Part shown: positions 5,749-6,554 of the stretch, one piece after another
Layout: every line of letters begins with the position of its first letter
Numbering within the stretch: the first letter of the stretch is position 1
Assembly: GCA_945900935.1 (NCBI GenBank)
Contig: CAMDKT010000342.1
Coordinates: forward strand, 1-6,554
DNA from: Candidatus Sulfopaludibacter sp. SbA3
Lineage (GTDB): Bacteria; Acidobacteriota; Terriglobia; Bryobacterales; Bryobacteraceae
Length of the DNA stretch: 6,554 bases
Direction of reading: 5' to 3'
Program-made: the position numbers and the translations under genes
Notes under the pieces: generated by a model
The model's database searches: none
Told to the model about the DNA's origin: nothing
The model's input: only the letters and a program-made list of their open reading frames with translations

Positions 5749-6554
5749 TCATCCCCAAAACGGCACATACTTTGAGAGCTTCCGTGACGTACTCTCCGGG
5801 TCGTGAGGCTTCACCAGCCCGGCCGCTACCGTGTCGGCGATGAAGCGCGAAGCTGCCGCGGCGTTCTTCTCCGCCAATCCAAACCGTTGCCGCAGGCTGG
5901 CGTTCGTCATATAGTCGTTCGATACAAACCGCAGGCACGCATGTTGATAGCAGGCTCTGATGCGATCCTGCTTATCCATCGTCGTAAGCTTCCGCGGTGC
6001 ATAGAGGATCGCGATGGTGTGATTCTCGGTCACCCTGAACTCCGGCGGCGGCGATTGAAAGAGTTCGACCTCGGAAATTACCTTGTCGATGCCCGTGCCC
6101 CGCTCTTCGCAGATGTTCAACCGTCGCATCAACCTTGCCAGGTCCTCATTTCGGGAGACCGGCGGCTCATCAATGAATCTCAACGTGTCGATCAGCGGCT
6201 TTCCAGGATTACTGATCTCGATCCGGTCCTCGAAGATCTCCACCATCGGACCCGTCCCGCGGATCGTAAAATCCTGGTGGATGAGCGCATTCGCGACCAG
6301 TTCACGAACAGCGAGTTCCGGGAAAAGCCGGACGTCCCGTCGCAGAGCGCGGCCGATCTCTTCGCTCCGGGGTAGTTGCTCATTCACGTAATCAAGCAGC
6401 CTTTGAAACCCAGCCGCGTATCCCTGAGTGGTTTCGTGTTCGTGTTTGGTGACGACGCGGTTCGAGCCTTTGTAAACGATCACACGCACGGTCTTGCGGC
6501 CAAGCCCTGCGAAATCCGGCAGATTCTTGGCGAACAGGATCGCCCCCAGATTGG
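5749..6554 (-). CDS. Schlafen AlbA-type ATP-binding protein, C-terminal part (5' end beyond window)
   Basis: The minus-strand frame is open to the right edge, giving 267 visible residues from NLGAILFAKNLPDF. The GTG at 6489 is internal, not the start, because family-like sequence continues upstream. The visible part begins at the end of the AlbA_2 (Schlafen-like) domain and its link (GRKTVRVIVYKG), then a GHKL/HATPase_c_4-like ATP-binding domain often labelled RecG C-terminal-like: N-box ELVANALIHQD (about 84-94), G1-like EISNPGKP, and G2-like EERGTGIDKV (about 148-160). The tail is a winged-helix-like region (TNASLRQRFGL ... SRFIADTVAAGLV) ending KYVPFWG, the usual end of these proteins. Members are common in accessory DNA and have been annotated as regulators or helicases; some relatives sit in defence loci. 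Its function here is not established. Downstream on the same strand, 349 bp away, is higBA. Confidence 0.85.
   Translation of the reverse strand, partial: NLGAILFAKNLPDFAGLGRKTVRVIVYKGSNRVVTKHEHETTQGYAAGFQRLLDYVNEQLPRSEEIGRALRRDVRLFPELAVRELVANALIHQDFTIRGTGPMVEIFEDRIEISNPGKPLIDTLRFIDEPPVSRNEDLARLMRRLNICEERGTGIDKVISEVELFQSPPPEFRVTENHTIAILYAPRKLTTMDKQDRIRACYQHACLRFVSNDYMTNASLRQRFGLAEKNAAAASRFIADTVAAGLVKPHDPESTSRKLSKYVPFWG

Noticed and set aside
5663..5938. 91-codon minus-strand ORF
   Set aside because: It overlaps the 3' end of the AlbA-type gene in another frame, and that gene's frame matches its family through to the normal KYVPFWG end.

Overview
The window looks like a GC-rich bacterial chromosome, most plausibly an Acidobacteriota of the Solibacter/Bryobacter type. 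This placement is inferred from gene style (secreted PQQ-type propellers opening with a W-x-x-(F/W)-R-G motif, exported amidohydrolases, codon use); no phylogenetic marker is present.

Left part (1-3092): two secreted PQQ-like beta-propeller genes flank a secreted ankyrin-repeat protein that ends in three tandem DUF3471-like modules. The left propeller is on the minus strand and runs off the edge. It starts at the same CATG from which the ankyrin gene starts on the plus strand. The ankyrin gene overlaps the second propeller by ATGA, so those two form a translationally coupled unit. The second propeller has no stop where its domain ends and reads on, antisense, through the tail of the next gene.

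Middle part (2898-4656): a minus-strand 149-residue protein of unknown function lies convergent to the second propeller and divergent from an exported metal-dependent amidohydrolase/deacetylase. The latter two start codons are only 46 bp apart, neither has a clear Shine-Dalgarno, and each has a -10-like hexamer 6-7 nt upstream.

Right part (4711-6554), all minus strand: a higBA toxin-antitoxin pair with a likely palindromic operator, a 349-bp gene-free stretch with short repeats, and the 3' part of a Schlafen AlbA-type ATP-binding protein (GHKL-like ATPase, winged-helix tail) that runs off the right edge. This end looks like accessory DNA, whereas the left looks like resident secreted-protein genes. 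I see no CRISPR array, rRNA, tRNA or insertion sequence. No clearly new multi-gene system is evident; the most unusual items are the ankyrin/triple-DUF3471 protein between two propellers, the shared CATG start, and the missing stop of the second propeller.
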